Of a stretch of DNA of 34,770 nt, positions 1 through 8,711 are shown one piece after another; position 1 is the stretch's first letter; every line of letters starts with the position of its first letter. The translations under genes were made by a program, and so were the position numbers. The stretch comes from Pseudomonas duriflava (GTDB lineage Bacteria > Pseudomonadota > Gammaproteobacteria > Pseudomonadales > Pseudomonadaceae): NCBI RefSeq assembly GCF_007830155.1, contig NZ_VLKY01000016.1, positions 1 to 34,770 of the forward strand. The letters run 5' to 3'. The notes beneath the pieces are model-generated. The model did not search any database and was not told the origin of the DNA. It saw only the letters and a list, made by a program, of their open reading frames with translations.

Positions 1-267
1 CTCGCGGATCTGCTTCATCGCGTCGGCCAGCTCCGAAGCCGGTACCACAGCCTCACCGGCACTGACCGCTGAGAGGTTGCCGTCCTGATAAAGCTTGCGC
101 CAATGGAATAACTGGTTGGGGTTGATGCCGTTGCGCCGAGCCACGACGGAAACGCTTTGCCCCGGCTCCAGGCTCTCGCGAACCATGATGAGCTTTTCCT
201 CGACGCTCCAACGGCGACGCCGCTCTTGGCCGAGCACTTCAATATGTCTGTCTTTGTTGGTAGTCAT
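1..267 (-). CDS. IS3-family (IS2-group) transposase OrfA, partial
   Basis: The first 89 codons of an IS3-family OrfA, running off the left edge of the window. OrfA is the small DNA-binding protein that joins OrfB by programmed frameshift to make the active transposase. The N-terminus carries a helix-turn-helix (about residues 18-60) with [20 protein letters not shown], then [20 protein letters not shown], and further on [19 protein letters not shown]. This arrangement is characteristic of the IS2/InsN-type OrfA. The start ATG at 267 gives the usual N-terminus. The rest of the element, including OrfB, is outside the window, so its integrity cannot be judged. The end of the element is the inverted repeat at about 308-337. 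Confidence 0.9.
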   Translation of the reverse strand, partial: MTTNKDRHIEVLGQERRRRWSVEEKLIMVRESLEPGQSVSVVARRNGINPNQLFHWRKLYQDGNLSAVSAGEAVVPASELADAMKQIRE

Positions 268-337
268 AAACACGACCGTTTGCCTATCCCTTATGGTAAG
301 GGGAAAACGGTGTCCGGTGTTTCAGGGGGCTTGTTCA
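1..337 (-). mobile_element. IS3-family insertion sequence, left part outside window
   Basis: The element contains the OrfA start and ends at a likely terminal inverted repeat. Read on the minus strand from 337, the end begins TGAACAAGCCCCCTGAAACA and continues CCGGACACC. Many IS3-family ends start with TG and carry a C-rich run followed by GGACA. The end lies 70 bp upstream of the OrfA start, a normal distance. The outer boundary is inferred from the TG...CA rule, because the other end and the target-site duplication are not visible. Confidence 0.7.
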
Positions 338-422
338 CGAACGGTCGCCATACACCTTAAGACAGGTATCTTCTACAGCGATGCGCCTCCTCCATCGCGC
401 TTTCATCTGCCTCGCCAGAAAA

Positions 423-443
423 ACTCCTGATATTGACAGGAGT
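423..443. repeat. Short inverted repeat upstream of helicase gene
   Basis: ACTCCTG (423-429) and CAGGAGT (437-443) are exact inverted 7-mers around a 7-base loop. The second arm overlaps a TTGACA hexamer (433-438) that could serve as a -35 box, but I see no convincing -10 box downstream. It could be an operator for the helicase gene or chance. Confidence 0.3.
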
Positions 444-519
444 AGGGGGGACCGGACTTGCATCCCGGAAGACCTGTGAGACGCTGGTAGCACCTAGCAT
501 CACTATTCAAGGACACCTC

Positions 520-2022
520 ATGGCCTTTACTCCCACTCACGAGCAGGAACCCATCATTGCCTCCAAGGCAAAAAAACTGGTGGTCCGTGCCTATGCCGGC
601 ACGGGCAAGACGTCGACGCTGGTAGCCTTTGCTAGGGCCAATCCCAGTGAGCAGATGCTTTATCTGGCCTACAACCGAGCCATCCGTGATGAAGCTACCA
701 AGAAGTTTCCCCGTAACGTCACCTGCAAGACCACGCACCAGATGGCGTTTACCGGCTATGGGAAAACACTCCAGCACAAGCTCAAGGGGAATCTACGGCC
801 CGTCGAGGTGGCCCGAGACTATGAGTGCAACTATCAAGTCGCTGCCGCAGCCATTGCCACCGTGTCCTGTTTCATGAACAGCGCTGATCAATTCATTACG
901 CAGGCGCACTACTACCGCGCTCAGGAGATGAAGTCGAAAAAGTCCAAGAAGAAGGACGATCCGCGCCTTGCCAGTGCCGCGATCAAGGTGGCCGAAGCAC
1001 TATGGAGTGAGATGCAGGACCCATACAGCAAGCAGATTGCGGTGCACGATGTTTATCTGAAGCAGTACCAGCTATCCCGTCCTGACCTTTCCGCCCAGTA
1101 CAGCGTGATTCTCTTTGACGAAGGGCAGGACAGCAACGAGCTGACCACCGATATCGTGTTCAGCCAGACCAAGGCGCGTGTCATTACCGTAGGCGACGAA
1201 CACCAGCAGATCTATCAGTTCAGGGGCGCTATCGACGCCCTGAGCCATCCTCAGCTGCACGACGCCGAGCAACTGCGGCTAACCAACAGTTTTCGCTTTG
1301 GTCCCAATGTCGCGGCCATGGCCAATGTGCTCCTGCGCTACAAGGGTGAGGATGTACCGCTTGTGGGACTGGGAGGAGAGGACCGCATCGTGGTCTCGTC
1401 CGAGTTCAAGCTGAGCGATTCAAAGCCGCCGTTTGCTTTTATCGCGCGCACGGTGACGGGCGTTATTGAAGCCGCCCTGTTCTTCTCTTCTCGTGGCATG
1501 AGCATTGAGTTAGTCGGCGGGTACGATGCCTACGACTTCAAGGGCATCCTGGATGTGTACTGGCTTTCAAAGGACGAACCGCAAAACATCCAGAACAAGC
1601 GCCTGCTTGAAGACTATCCGGATTACACCGCTTACCAGATAGTGGCGCAGGAAGCCCGTGACATTGAGATGCTTCGAGCGATCAAGGTCGTAGACAGTTA
1701 CGCCAATCTTCCCGACAGCCTTGCCATACTCAAGAGCCAGATCGTGAAGGGTAGCCAGCAGGCGCAAATGGTCGTCACCACGGCGCACAAGAGCAAGGGG
1801 CTGGAATGGGATCAGGTCTATCTCTGTGACGATTTCCCTGACCTCACGGACGATGAAATTCCTAGGCAGGAAATGCTAGGGGAAGTGAACCTGCAATACG
1901 TGGCGCTGACGCGGGCCAAGAAGCTGCTAGTGATCACACCTACGCTTCTGAATCTGGTAAAACTGATCAAGACGGGGTTTCGCCTGACGGACCTGTACCG
2001 TTCAAAATCACTAAGCGCTTGA
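520..2022 (+). CDS. UvrD/Rep-like superfamily 1 DNA helicase
   Basis: Product of 500 aa, an ATP-dependent 3'-5' SF1A-type helicase. Visible motifs in order: a Q-motif (T6-H-E-Q9), Walker A AYAGTGKTST (K30), Walker B/DExQ box LFDEGQDS (D200-Q203), motif III VGDEHQQIYQFRG (about 224-236), motif IV around SFRFGPNVA, motif V TAHKSKGLEWDQVY (from T421) and motif VI VALTRAKK (461-468, R465). At about 500 aa it is shorter than UvrD or Rep (about 670-720 aa) and has reduced 1B/2B domains, as in many plasmid- and ICE-borne helicases. ATG 520 was chosen because AAGGA sits 7-8 bases upstream and the Q-motif follows at once; the open frame reaches back to 433 without good initiation signals. Its role on the element is not shown; repair or element processing is possible. 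Confidence 0.85.
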   Translation: MAFTPTHEQEPIIASKAKKLVVRAYAGTGKTSTLVAFARANPSEQMLYLAYNRAIRDEATKKFPRNVTCKTTHQMAFTGYGKTLQHKLKGNLRPVEVARDYECNYQVAAAAIATVSCFMNSADQFITQAHYYRAQEMKSKKSKKKDDPRLASAAIKVAEALWSEMQDPYSKQIAVHDVYLKQYQLSRPDLSAQYSVILFDEGQDSNELTTDIVFSQTKARVITVGDEHQQIYQFRGAIDALSHPQLHDAEQLRLTNSFRFGPNVAAMANVLLRYKGEDVPLVGLGGEDRIVVSSEFKLSDSKPPFAFIARTVTGVIEAALFFSSRGMSIELVGGYDAYDFKGILDVYWLSKDEPQNIQNKRLLEDYPDYTAYQIVAQEARDIEMLRAIKVVDSYANLPDSLAILKSQIVKGSQQAQMVVTTAHKSKGLEWDQVYLCDDFPDLTDDEIPRQEMLGEVNLQYVALTRAKKLLVITPTLLNLVKLIKTGFRLTDLYRSKSLSA

Positions 2023-2110
2023 GGAGGTAGGAGTGCCCGATATTTAGGCAAAAGGGAGTTGGGATAACAGCGCACCTTATCGCGTACCCCTGGTCGACGT
2101 CTTCTCAAAG

Positions 2111-2139
2111 ATGCCCGCACAGGTATCAACCACGGGCAT
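2111..2139. repeat. Inverted repeat carrying a 13-mer shared with 2503-2515
   Basis: ATGCCCG (2111-2117) pairs with CGGGCAT (2133-2139). The loop and second arm contain GGTATCAACCACG (2122-2134), which recurs exactly at 2503-2515. The two copies bracket the small membrane-protein gene at 2195-2464. Function is unknown; a regulatory site or a remnant of a duplicated mobile repeat is possible. Confidence 0.5.
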
Positions 2140-2194
2140 AGCCATGTCCAGCCTGGTTTTAATATCGCTGTCTCAATCTACTGAGGGCGAGACC

Positions 2195-2464
2195 ATGACC
2201 CGGCAACGTGTTTTCCTTCTTGTTTGCAAATCCCCAATACTTCTCTTTGCTCTGTCTATGTTTGGCAGCGGCCTATGGGACGCCTACCAAAATGACAATT
2301 TCTGGTTTGTATTGGCAGGTTCCTTGTATGCCTACTTCTTCGCATGGGCCGCGCTTCTTGATACGTCCTGGCAGCTACCAGGTATCTATAGATTTCAAGG
2401 ATGGTTCGTGCAGAGTCAACCGATTATTACGCCGCGAATGATCCACCTTTGGTCTGTCCAGTAA
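2195..2464 (+). CDS. Small membrane protein, unknown
   Basis: Predicted 89 aa protein with two hydrophobic stretches: about residues 5-25 (VFLLVCKSPILLFALSMFGS) and about 37-58 (FWFVLAGSLYAYFFAWAAL). This suggests a two-pass inner-membrane protein. ATG 2195 follows a GAGGGCGAG purine-rich stretch. The frame is open upstream from 2111, but those residues lie within a repeat and lack a ribosome site. It sits between the helicase and traF and is flanked by copies of the 13-mer GGTATCAACCACG. I do not recognise the family; a minor transfer-associated or exclusion-type protein is possible but unproven. Confidence 0.45.
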   Translation: MTRQRVFLLVCKSPILLFALSMFGSGLWDAYQNDNFWFVLAGSLYAYFFAWAALLDTSWQLPGIYRFQGWFVQSQPIITPRMIHLWSVQ

Positions 2465-2483
2465 ATTATTTGCACCCAAACCC

Positions 2484-2515
2484 CGTGGTTGGTACCCGCG
2501 CGGGTATCAACCACG
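2484..2515. repeat. 32-bp near-perfect palindrome upstream of traF
   Basis: CGTGGTTGGTACCCGC (2484-2499) and its near-complement ending CAACCACG (2515) form a 32-bp palindrome with one symmetric imperfection. The right arm contains the 13-mer also found at 2122-2134. It lies about 60 bp upstream of the traF start. No T-run follows, so a simple Rho-independent terminator is unlikely. A dimeric-regulator operator or an RNA hairpin in the traF leader are alternatives. Confidence 0.6.
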
Positions 2516-2575
2516 AGGCTTGGCCAGTGGGCTTGCATCGTAGTATCGACCTACCGCCACTACGATGCGCACGCC

Positions 2576-3577
2576 ATGAAACGACACGCCTTTGTTCCGG
2601 TTCTTTTGCTGGCCAGTGTGGTTGCTTCCAACGCTCCGGCCGACACCACCGACCCTCACTCTTTTTGGTCACAAAAGCAGCGCGGCTGGTTCTTTTATGA
2701 AGACCCACCCGAGCCACCAGAAGAAGCACCAGCGCCTCCGCCCCCTGAGCCACAATCCCAGACAGTACAGACCATAACCGAGGCGCCAGCACAGGCTACC
2801 CCGGCACCGCCACAAGCCTTTAGTGCCGAGTGGTTCAGAAAGAATCTGCCCAAGTACAAGGACGCCGCCTGGGATAACCCCACCGTCGAGAATGTACGCG
2901 CCTTTAAGCTCCTTCAGCGCTACGCCATGGACCGCAGTGCTCAGTTTGCGGACGTAAGCCAGCTTGCTGTACAGATTGATCCCCTACTGGATGAAAACGC
3001 TCGTCGTCCTAACGCTACCTATGCCGCGCAGGCACTGGACAAGCAGGCAGGGGAGGCCAAGGCGCAGGTGCTTGATGAGCTGGCGCAAAAGGTCGGCGTG
3101 TTTTTCTTCTACGCCTCGGATTGTGATCTCTGCGAGACGCAGGTTCCGGTTCTGCGCATGCTGGAAAGCCGTTTTACCGTTACTCCTATCTCGGTGGACG
3201 GCAAGGACCTACCGGGTAATCCCTTCCCGGGGTTCAAGCCAGATGCAGGCCATGCCCGGATGCTGGGGGTGCGCCAGCTCCCGGCGATTTATCTGGCCAG
3301 CCCCGACGGTGACTTTGCACCCATCGCCCAGGGGGCGCTGGCGCTGGGGGATATCGAGCATCGCATCACCCTGGCGGCGGCCAGCAAGGGCTGGATTGAC
3401 CAGCGCACGCTTAATCGCACCCGACCCTTGCGCAACCTTGATGACAACCTCAGCGAGCTGCTCCCCGCTGGTTTAGTCGAGGGCGATGAGAGCGGCTTTA
3501 TTCCCCCTTCCGAACTGCTTCAGCACATAGACAGATCCCTTGGCCGCGCCCGCGTGGGCGGAGGAGAACTTCCATGA
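2576..3577 (+). CDS. traF: F-type conjugal transfer protein TraF (thioredoxin-fold, periplasmic)
   Basis: Product of 333 aa. TraF is a periplasmic protein of F-type type IV secretion needed for pilus assembly, often working with disulfide-rich TraH. It opens with a signal peptide (MKRHAFVPVLLLASVVASNA, cleavage near residue 21-24), then a proline/glutamate-rich linker (about 43-62). The C-terminal half is a thioredoxin-like domain with VGVFFFYASDCDLCETQ. A C-x-x-C pair is kept (C183, C186), whereas F-plasmid TraF lacks it, so this copy may be redox-active. ATG 2576 was chosen because it opens directly into the signal peptide; the open frame extends back into the palindrome at 2484. The stop overlaps the traH start (ATGA), indicating translational coupling. 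Confidence 0.88.
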   Translation: MKRHAFVPVLLLASVVASNAPADTTDPHSFWSQKQRGWFFYEDPPEPPEEAPAPPPPEPQSQTVQTITEAPAQATPAPPQAFSAEWFRKNLPKYKDAAWDNPTVENVRAFKLLQRYAMDRSAQFADVSQLAVQIDPLLDENARRPNATYAAQALDKQAGEAKAQVLDELAQKVGVFFFYASDCDLCETQVPVLRMLESRFTVTPISVDGKDLPGNPFPGFKPDAGHARMLGVRQLPAIYLASPDGDFAPIAQGALALGDIEHRITLAAASKGWIDQRTLNRTRPLRNLDDNLSELLPAGLVEGDESGFIPPSELLQHIDRSLGRARVGGGELP

Positions 3578-5010
3578 GAAGACTGTTCACCTTGTCAGCA
3601 CTGGCGCTATGTCTAGCCGCTGGCGCCGCGCTGCCTGTTGCGTCCCATGCCGGGGGCCTGCAGGATCAGATGGACAACCTGTTCAACGAGATGACCAACA
3701 CCACCGATCCGGGTGTGTTCGAAACCCAGACGCGGGGCGCACTGGCCGGCGGCCGTTACATTGCCAAAAGCCCAATCATGAACACCAACTTTGCCAACCT
3801 GGAAATTCCCAGCTGGAAGGCAGGATGTGGGGGAGTGGACCTGTTTGGCGGATCGTTCTCCTTTATCAACGCCGACCAGTTCGTCCAGCTCCTGCGAAGC
3901 GTTGCGGCCAACGCGACCGGCTATGCCTTCCAGCTCGCGCTATCGAATGTCTTTCCGGACGGCGCTGAACTGCTCTCTGAACTTCAGGCCCGCATTCAGA
4001 ACCTCAACCAGATGATGGGCAGCTCCTGCCAGCTGGCGCAGGGCGTCGTGAATGACACGGTAGGCGCCATGGGCTTCAAGCTGGACAACGACGTGCGTAC
4101 CAGCGCCACCATTACCGGTGCGATGACGGACTACTTTGCGACCTGGAGCGAGACCGATGGCGTCAGCTCCCGTGCCTCGCTCAAGCAGTCCAACCCGGCC
4201 GAGTATGAAAAGCAGATGGGCAACATCGTCTGGAAGGAACTCCGGCGTAACCGGGTCGACCTGTGGTTTGCCTCCTCTTCAAGCGGAACAGGTGGCTCGC
4301 TGGATACGGACCTGCTCGAGGCCATCATGTCCATGACCGGCACAGTGATTGTGGGGGAGGGCAGTGATGACGACACCAACATCGCCCGTTCCCTGCCGGG
4401 CAATCTTGTCAAGCTCAGGGATCTCATCGAGGGCGGTACCGTCAAGGTATACGACTGCGGCGGTGATACCGAGAACTGTGCAATCAGCAGCACGAGCCCT
4501 ACCAAGAGCGTTACCCTGACCGGCCTCAGGACCAAGATCAAGGAAGCCTATCTGGGCAATGGTTCAACCTCGGACGGTTTGATCATGAAATATGCTACCG
4601 GCACCGAAGGCATGGCCGCCACAGCGCAGGAACAGGCCGTGTCGGCCAATGCTGGCTCTGCCGGTTCAATGCTCAGTCGCCTTTCCACTGTAAGTAGCCT
4701 CACCGCTCAGGAGTTTGCCGAGGAATCAGCTGGCGCCATGGCGCTCTCCATGATCCGTGATGCTGCACGCCGCATGATCACAACGGCCTACACGGCGGTT
4801 GCGACCAGCCAGAGTTCCCACGCCAACCTGGCCCGCGAGCAGCTGCGCGACTCGCTCGCCGAGCTTGACCGGGAAGCCGATGCGCTACGTGGTGACTATG
4901 GCGACCTCGGACAGATGCTGGCCCGCTCCGAAACCACGTTGGGCCTTGTCGAGAAGAGCGGCTATGCGATGCAGGAACAGGTCACCACAACAGGTGGAGG
5001 GCAGAAGTGA
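3574..5010 (+). CDS. traH: F-type conjugal transfer protein TraH
   Basis: Product of 478 aa, close to the usual TraH length. TraH is a periplasmic/outer-membrane-associated component for pilus assembly in F-type transfer systems. A signal peptide is clear (MRRLFTLSALALCLAAGAAL..., cleavage after SHA, about residue 26). The mature N-terminus contains the family-typical GGLQDQMDNLFNEMTNTTDP, followed by GRYIAKSPIMNTNFANLEIP, GCGGVDLFGGSFSFINADQF and NQMMGSSCQLAQG. Scattered cysteines (CGG, SSC, DCGGDTENC) fit disulfide dependence on the nearby TraF or DsbA-like proteins. The C-terminal third is alpha-helical. It overlaps traF by 4 bp and touches traG, so the three are probably one transcript. 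Confidence 0.92.
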   Translation: MRRLFTLSALALCLAAGAALPVASHAGGLQDQMDNLFNEMTNTTDPGVFETQTRGALAGGRYIAKSPIMNTNFANLEIPSWKAGCGGVDLFGGSFSFINADQFVQLLRSVAANATGYAFQLALSNVFPDGAELLSELQARIQNLNQMMGSSCQLAQGVVNDTVGAMGFKLDNDVRTSATITGAMTDYFATWSETDGVSSRASLKQSNPAEYEKQMGNIVWKELRRNRVDLWFASSSSGTGGSLDTDLLEAIMSMTGTVIVGEGSDDDTNIARSLPGNLVKLRDLIEGGTVKVYDCGGDTENCAISSTSPTKSVTLTGLRTKIKEAYLGNGSTSDGLIMKYATGTEGMAATAQEQAVSANAGSAGSMLSRLSTVSSLTAQEFAEESAGAMALSMIRDAARRMITTAYTAVATSQSSHANLAREQLRDSLAELDREADALRGDYGDLGQMLARSETTLGLVEKSGYAMQEQVTTTGGGQK

Positions 5011-8000
5011 TGGAATGGACGATCTATTCGATTGGTGAAAGCGCCTTTCTGGAGCAAATTTTCAACGGTGTCGCCATGATCACAGGATCAGGCGATTTCA
5101 TTCAGATCGTCTCGATAGGCCTTCTGGTCGGTGTGCTTATCATCGGCTGGCAGGCACTGGTCAGCGGGGCGAAGGGGGGCGTTGATTTTCAGCAGGCTCT
5201 CATTGGTGTCGTTATCTATATGATGCTCTTTGCACCCAAGGTCACGGTAGTGATCGAGGATGCCTACAGCGGTGCGGTAAGGCCGGTTGATAATGTGCCG
5301 CTGATTGCTGGCGCCGTAGGCGGCACGATCTCAAAGCTGGGCTACGGACTGACCCGGCTGTTTGAGGTGGGCTACGGCACCATTATCCCAGGGGTTACCG
5401 AAACCCACTTTGCCGATGCGCTAAAAAGCATCAATGATATTCGTCGCAAGGTTTCCGAGCCCAAGGTGTTTCAGGCCATCAACCAGGCGCTGGGTGATCA
5501 GTCAGTTGCCAACATGCAGAGCGGGACCAGTACCGGAACGGTCAACTTTCGTCGCTCCTGGTACAACTACATCAAGGAATGTACGCTCAAGGGCATTGAT
5601 ACCAACCGCTTTACCCTTGATGCGCTGATGACCCATTCAGCGGTCGAGGCCATGCAGTACAAGTCCACCATTCACCATACGCTGCTGTTTCTGGATGCTG
5701 GAAACCCGTTTGGCACAACCATGACGTGTTCTGCGGCCTATACCTTGCTCATGGAACGCACGCAGGCAGCCTTTGCCTCGGAAAGTGTCAAGAATGCCAT
5801 GGCCGAATCGGCCGGCATCGTCCTGTATGACGATCAGGATCTCTATACGAAGCTGTCCGAAAACTTCGGCTCACTCGCAACGGGTGGAGCGGCAGCTGTT
5901 GATGCTCAGAAATACGTCATGGCGGCTGTACTGGATAACGTCTATCTACAGGCCGCTCAGGGCCGTTATCAGGACATGCGAGACTTCTCCAGTGCAACCA
6001 TGATTGGTCAGGCCTTGATGCAGCGAAACACGCAGTGGGCGTCAGAGCAGTCCATGTTCCGTACGACTGTGCGACCAATGCTGGCGCTGATTGAAGGTTT
6101 TGTCTATGCCATCGTACCCTTCATGGGCTTTCTGATGGTTATCGGCCGGTATGGTCAATCATTGGTAGGCAAGTACTTCCAGATGTTGATCTGGATCCAG
6201 CTATGGATGCCGGTGTTATCCATCATCAATCTCTACCTCTACAGCGCAGCCACTCAGGACCTTGAATCGCTGATGGGAGTCACTAGCGGTACGGCCATCG
6301 CCCTTGACTCCTTCTATGGTCTGTACAAGTCAGATGAATACCTGGCCAACTGGCTGGCTACGGGCGGGATGCTGGCTGCGGCTACTCCAGTACTTACCAT
6401 GATGCTGGTGACTGGCTCGACCTATGCCTGGACATCACTGGCTCAGCGCATGAACGGGGCAGATCACATCAACGAGAAGATCACGACGCCGGATGTGGTC
6501 AGCAATAGTCCGGCCCTGAACAACCTGGCCATGAACAGCAATACGAACGTAGGTGGGACCGCAGGAACCGGCGCCGACAGCCTGCTTCCGAATCTTGCAT
6601 TTGATGCAAGACTCAGCAGCGCAGCCTCTTCGGCGCAAAGCTATGCTAACGACAAGCGCGAGCAGTTCACCCGCACGCTCTCAAATTCGTTCACTGACAA
6701 CGTCTCGCAGCAGCAAATGACCTCGCTTTCAGAGCAGATCGGTCGCACGGTGATGAGCAGCAATAGTAGTGAGGCGCAGGCAATCCGGAGCGCCGCGGCG
6801 AGTTATATGCGAGATCATAATATTGGAGCATCGCAAACGGCTGCTGTGACTGGACTAGTGACAATGGCAGCGGCTGGGGGGGCATCGTTATCGCTGTCTT
6901 TACCTACAAAAGGGAAGGGGAAAGGTGGGGACACTGATAGCAAAGATAGCAGTGGAATCAACGGCGGTACTACAATCAGTGGTCAGATGAACGACTCTGA
7001 CAGTAATCAAGTCCAGTTCAGTAAAGCGGACGGTGACAAGTACCTGAAGCAGGCCGGCTTTAGTGAAAGCAGCCGGGCGTCGCTCAGCGACGCACTAAGC
7101 CATGGCATTAGCAGTATGAGTACCCAGACTCTGTCTCACGCACTTGGATCTGAACGAGCTCGCTCACTGCAAAATGCCGCTTCCGAGGCGGTAAGTGCCA
7201 ATGAGACCTATGCTCGTACCTCTTCCTTGGCTGAGAGCTTTGGGTCCAACACAGGGCTGACCATCAACGATCTAGCCAACCAGATGTCGCAAAACGACGG
7301 TGCAGCTCGAATGCTCACTGAGTTTGCCCAGTACCATCCTGAGCTTCGCTCCAAGGTCAGCAAGCTGATGGATAGATACACTTCCAATGACGGGCCCTAT
7401 CGTATGGATGAGCGCAAGGCCCGGGTCGCTGCCTCTCTTGTGCTTATGACGGACGAAAGGACTTTTGGCAACGATAACAGCACCTATCTCTCTTCTATGA
7501 GTACTGTTGCCAAGGCAACAGGCATGACGCTGGGCCGAGATCTGCAAGGGGCGCCGGAAATGTCTCATGAGGCCAATGCCGGCCTCGTCGACAGAGCGGC
7601 AGGTATTCCGGGGGGCATACGTGAAGAGGCCGAGAGGATACAAGGCCCCGCTATGGTCAATCGAGATCAGGCTGCTGCTGGCGCAGCCGCAGGTCCCAGC
7701 TACACCCAGGGTATGGGAAGACTTAATGGCAATAACGGCCCCGTAGGTCAACATCATGAGGCAGGCCTCTCCGAAGCGCGCTCACAAGGTTCTAGTTGGG
7801 GTGGTGAATTACAAACTGGCCGGATGAAGAATGCAGCCGAAAGCGTGCTTCAGGCTCCCGAACCTCCAGCGGCATATACAACAACGGGCACGTCTCAAAC
7901 CACCGAAGCATTGGTCAATACTGCAGCAGCTTCTGCTACCGGCATGGCAAAAGACATGACCCAGAAGGCCATCCAGTGGCTGAGCGGGATGGATGATCAA

Positions 8001-8678
8001 CAGCTCAAGCAGTTTAGCGACGCCGCACAGTCCGGCGAGGATCTGTCTCACTTCCAACTGCCTGACGGGCTGAAAGGCGCTGGATTAAAGCTCAGCGGCC
8101 TCCTGGCCAAGGGCATGATGGGGGGAGAAGTAGTCGATACCATGTCTAACGAGGAAGCAGCCGCTGTGTATGCGGGGCAACTCGCTGAAGCCTCGAAGGG
8201 GAAGGGAGGACGTGTAGGGGAGGCTGCACTAAGTCGCTCAGGAGAGCTTATGAGAGAGCGTATGTATGAGGCTGCGCGAAGTGACGGCTTAACCGAATCA
8301 ATGGCTAATCATTACGCTGACCAGTTTACCACTGCCAATCAGGCAATTCAGCTTGCTGAACAGCTGGGGGATATTCCTATACCAAGTCCTCTGCTCAAGG
8401 TAGCAGGCTTGGTAGGTAACCATATGGATCATGTAAACAATGGAGAACTTAGATCCGAGCGCATAGCTGAGGACAAACAGGCAATAGCAACAGCAAGAGG
8501 ATATGAAAGATTCGAGAATCTTCCTCAGAAAGACCAAGAGCTCTTTAGTAAAGCGCTCGATCGATCCTATGACTATATTGAAGCCGCCCCCACTAATAGA
8601 GAGCTTGCCTCCAGTCTATTACAGCACCCCGCTCGACTAGCCAGTACCTTTAATCCCACTGACATAACTAAAGAATAA
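5010..8678 (+). CDS. traG: Conjugal transfer mating-pair stabilisation protein TraG
   Basis: Product of 1222 aa from ATG 5010. TraG is an inner-membrane protein whose N-terminal part serves pilus assembly and whose large periplasmic C-terminal part serves mating-pair stabilisation and entry exclusion. The N-terminal half has several hydrophobic helices, for example GLLVGVLIIGWQALVSG (about 37-53), FVYAIVPFMGFLMVIGRYG (about 367-385) and the segments following it. From about residue 520 onward it is soluble, rich in Ser/Ala/Gln/Asn and repetitive. It is longer than F TraG (about 940 aa); SXT-like TraG proteins are also long. GGAGG lies 9 bases before ATG 5010, and the start overlaps the traH stop (TGATG); GTG 5007 is the alternative. 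A Rho-independent terminator follows directly. Confidence 0.9.
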   Translation: MEWTIYSIGESAFLEQIFNGVAMITGSGDFIQIVSIGLLVGVLIIGWQALVSGAKGGVDFQQALIGVVIYMMLFAPKVTVVIEDAYSGAVRPVDNVPLIAGAVGGTISKLGYGLTRLFEVGYGTIIPGVTETHFADALKSINDIRRKVSEPKVFQAINQALGDQSVANMQSGTSTGTVNFRRSWYNYIKECTLKGIDTNRFTLDALMTHSAVEAMQYKSTIHHTLLFLDAGNPFGTTMTCSAAYTLLMERTQAAFASESVKNAMAESAGIVLYDDQDLYTKLSENFGSLATGGAAAVDAQKYVMAAVLDNVYLQAAQGRYQDMRDFSSATMIGQALMQRNTQWASEQSMFRTTVRPMLALIEGFVYAIVPFMGFLMVIGRYGQSLVGKYFQMLIWIQLWMPVLSIINLYLYSAATQDLESLMGVTSGTAIALDSFYGLYKSDEYLANWLATGGMLAAATPVLTMMLVTGSTYAWTSLAQRMNGADHINEKITTPDVVSNSPALNNLAMNSNTNVGGTAGTGADSLLPNLAFDARLSSAASSAQSYANDKREQFTRTLSNSFTDNVSQQQMTSLSEQIGRTVMSSNSSEAQAIRSAAASYMRDHNIGASQTAAVTGLVTMAAAGGASLSLSLPTKGKGKGGDTDSKDSSGINGGTTISGQMNDSDSNQVQFSKADGDKYLKQAGFSESSRASLSDALSHGISSMSTQTLSHALGSERARSLQNAASEAVSANETYARTSSLAESFGSNTGLTINDLANQMSQNDGAARMLTEFAQYHPELRSKVSKLMDRYTSNDGPYRMDERKARVAASLVLMTDERTFGNDNSTYLSSMSTVAKATGMTLGRDLQGAPEMSHEANAGLVDRAAGIPGGIREEAERIQGPAMVNRDQAAAGAAAGPSYTQGMGRLNGNNGPVGQHHEAGLSEARSQGSSWGGELQTGRMKNAAESVLQAPEPPAAYTTTGTSQTTEALVNTAAASATGMAKDMTQKAIQWLSGMDDQQLKQFSDAAQSGEDLSHFQLPDGLKGAGLKLSGLLAKGMMGGEVVDTMSNEEAAAVYAGQLAEASKGKGGRVGEAALSRSGELMRERMYEAARSDGLTESMANHYADQFTTANQAIQLAEQLGDIPIPSPLLKVAGLVGNHMDHVNNGELRSERIAEDKQAIATARGYERFENLPQKDQELFSKALDRSYDYIEAAPTNRELASSLLQHPARLASTFNPTDITKE

Positions 8679-8711
8679 AAAAGAAAGCCCGCATAAAGCG
8701 GGCTTTCTTTT
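8679..8711. terminator. Bidirectional Rho-independent terminator
   Basis: A perfect 14-bp stem (8679-8692 with 8698-8711) encloses the 5-base loop ATAAA. The stem core is GCCCGC/GCGGGC and its outer part is A-rich on the left and T-rich on the right, so it makes a U-tract on either strand. It starts immediately after the traG TAA and overlaps the stop codon of the convergent gene at 8710, so it can end both transcripts. Confidence 0.93.

Noticed and set aside
433-519. N-terminal extension of the helicase ORF
   Set aside because: The extra 29 residues precede the Q-motif without family similarity. ATG 520 has a good AAGGA site.
8298-8537. 79-aa minus-strand ORF within the traG 3' end
   Set aside because: Antisense to traG, which continues in frame to a terminator; no support for a separate gene.
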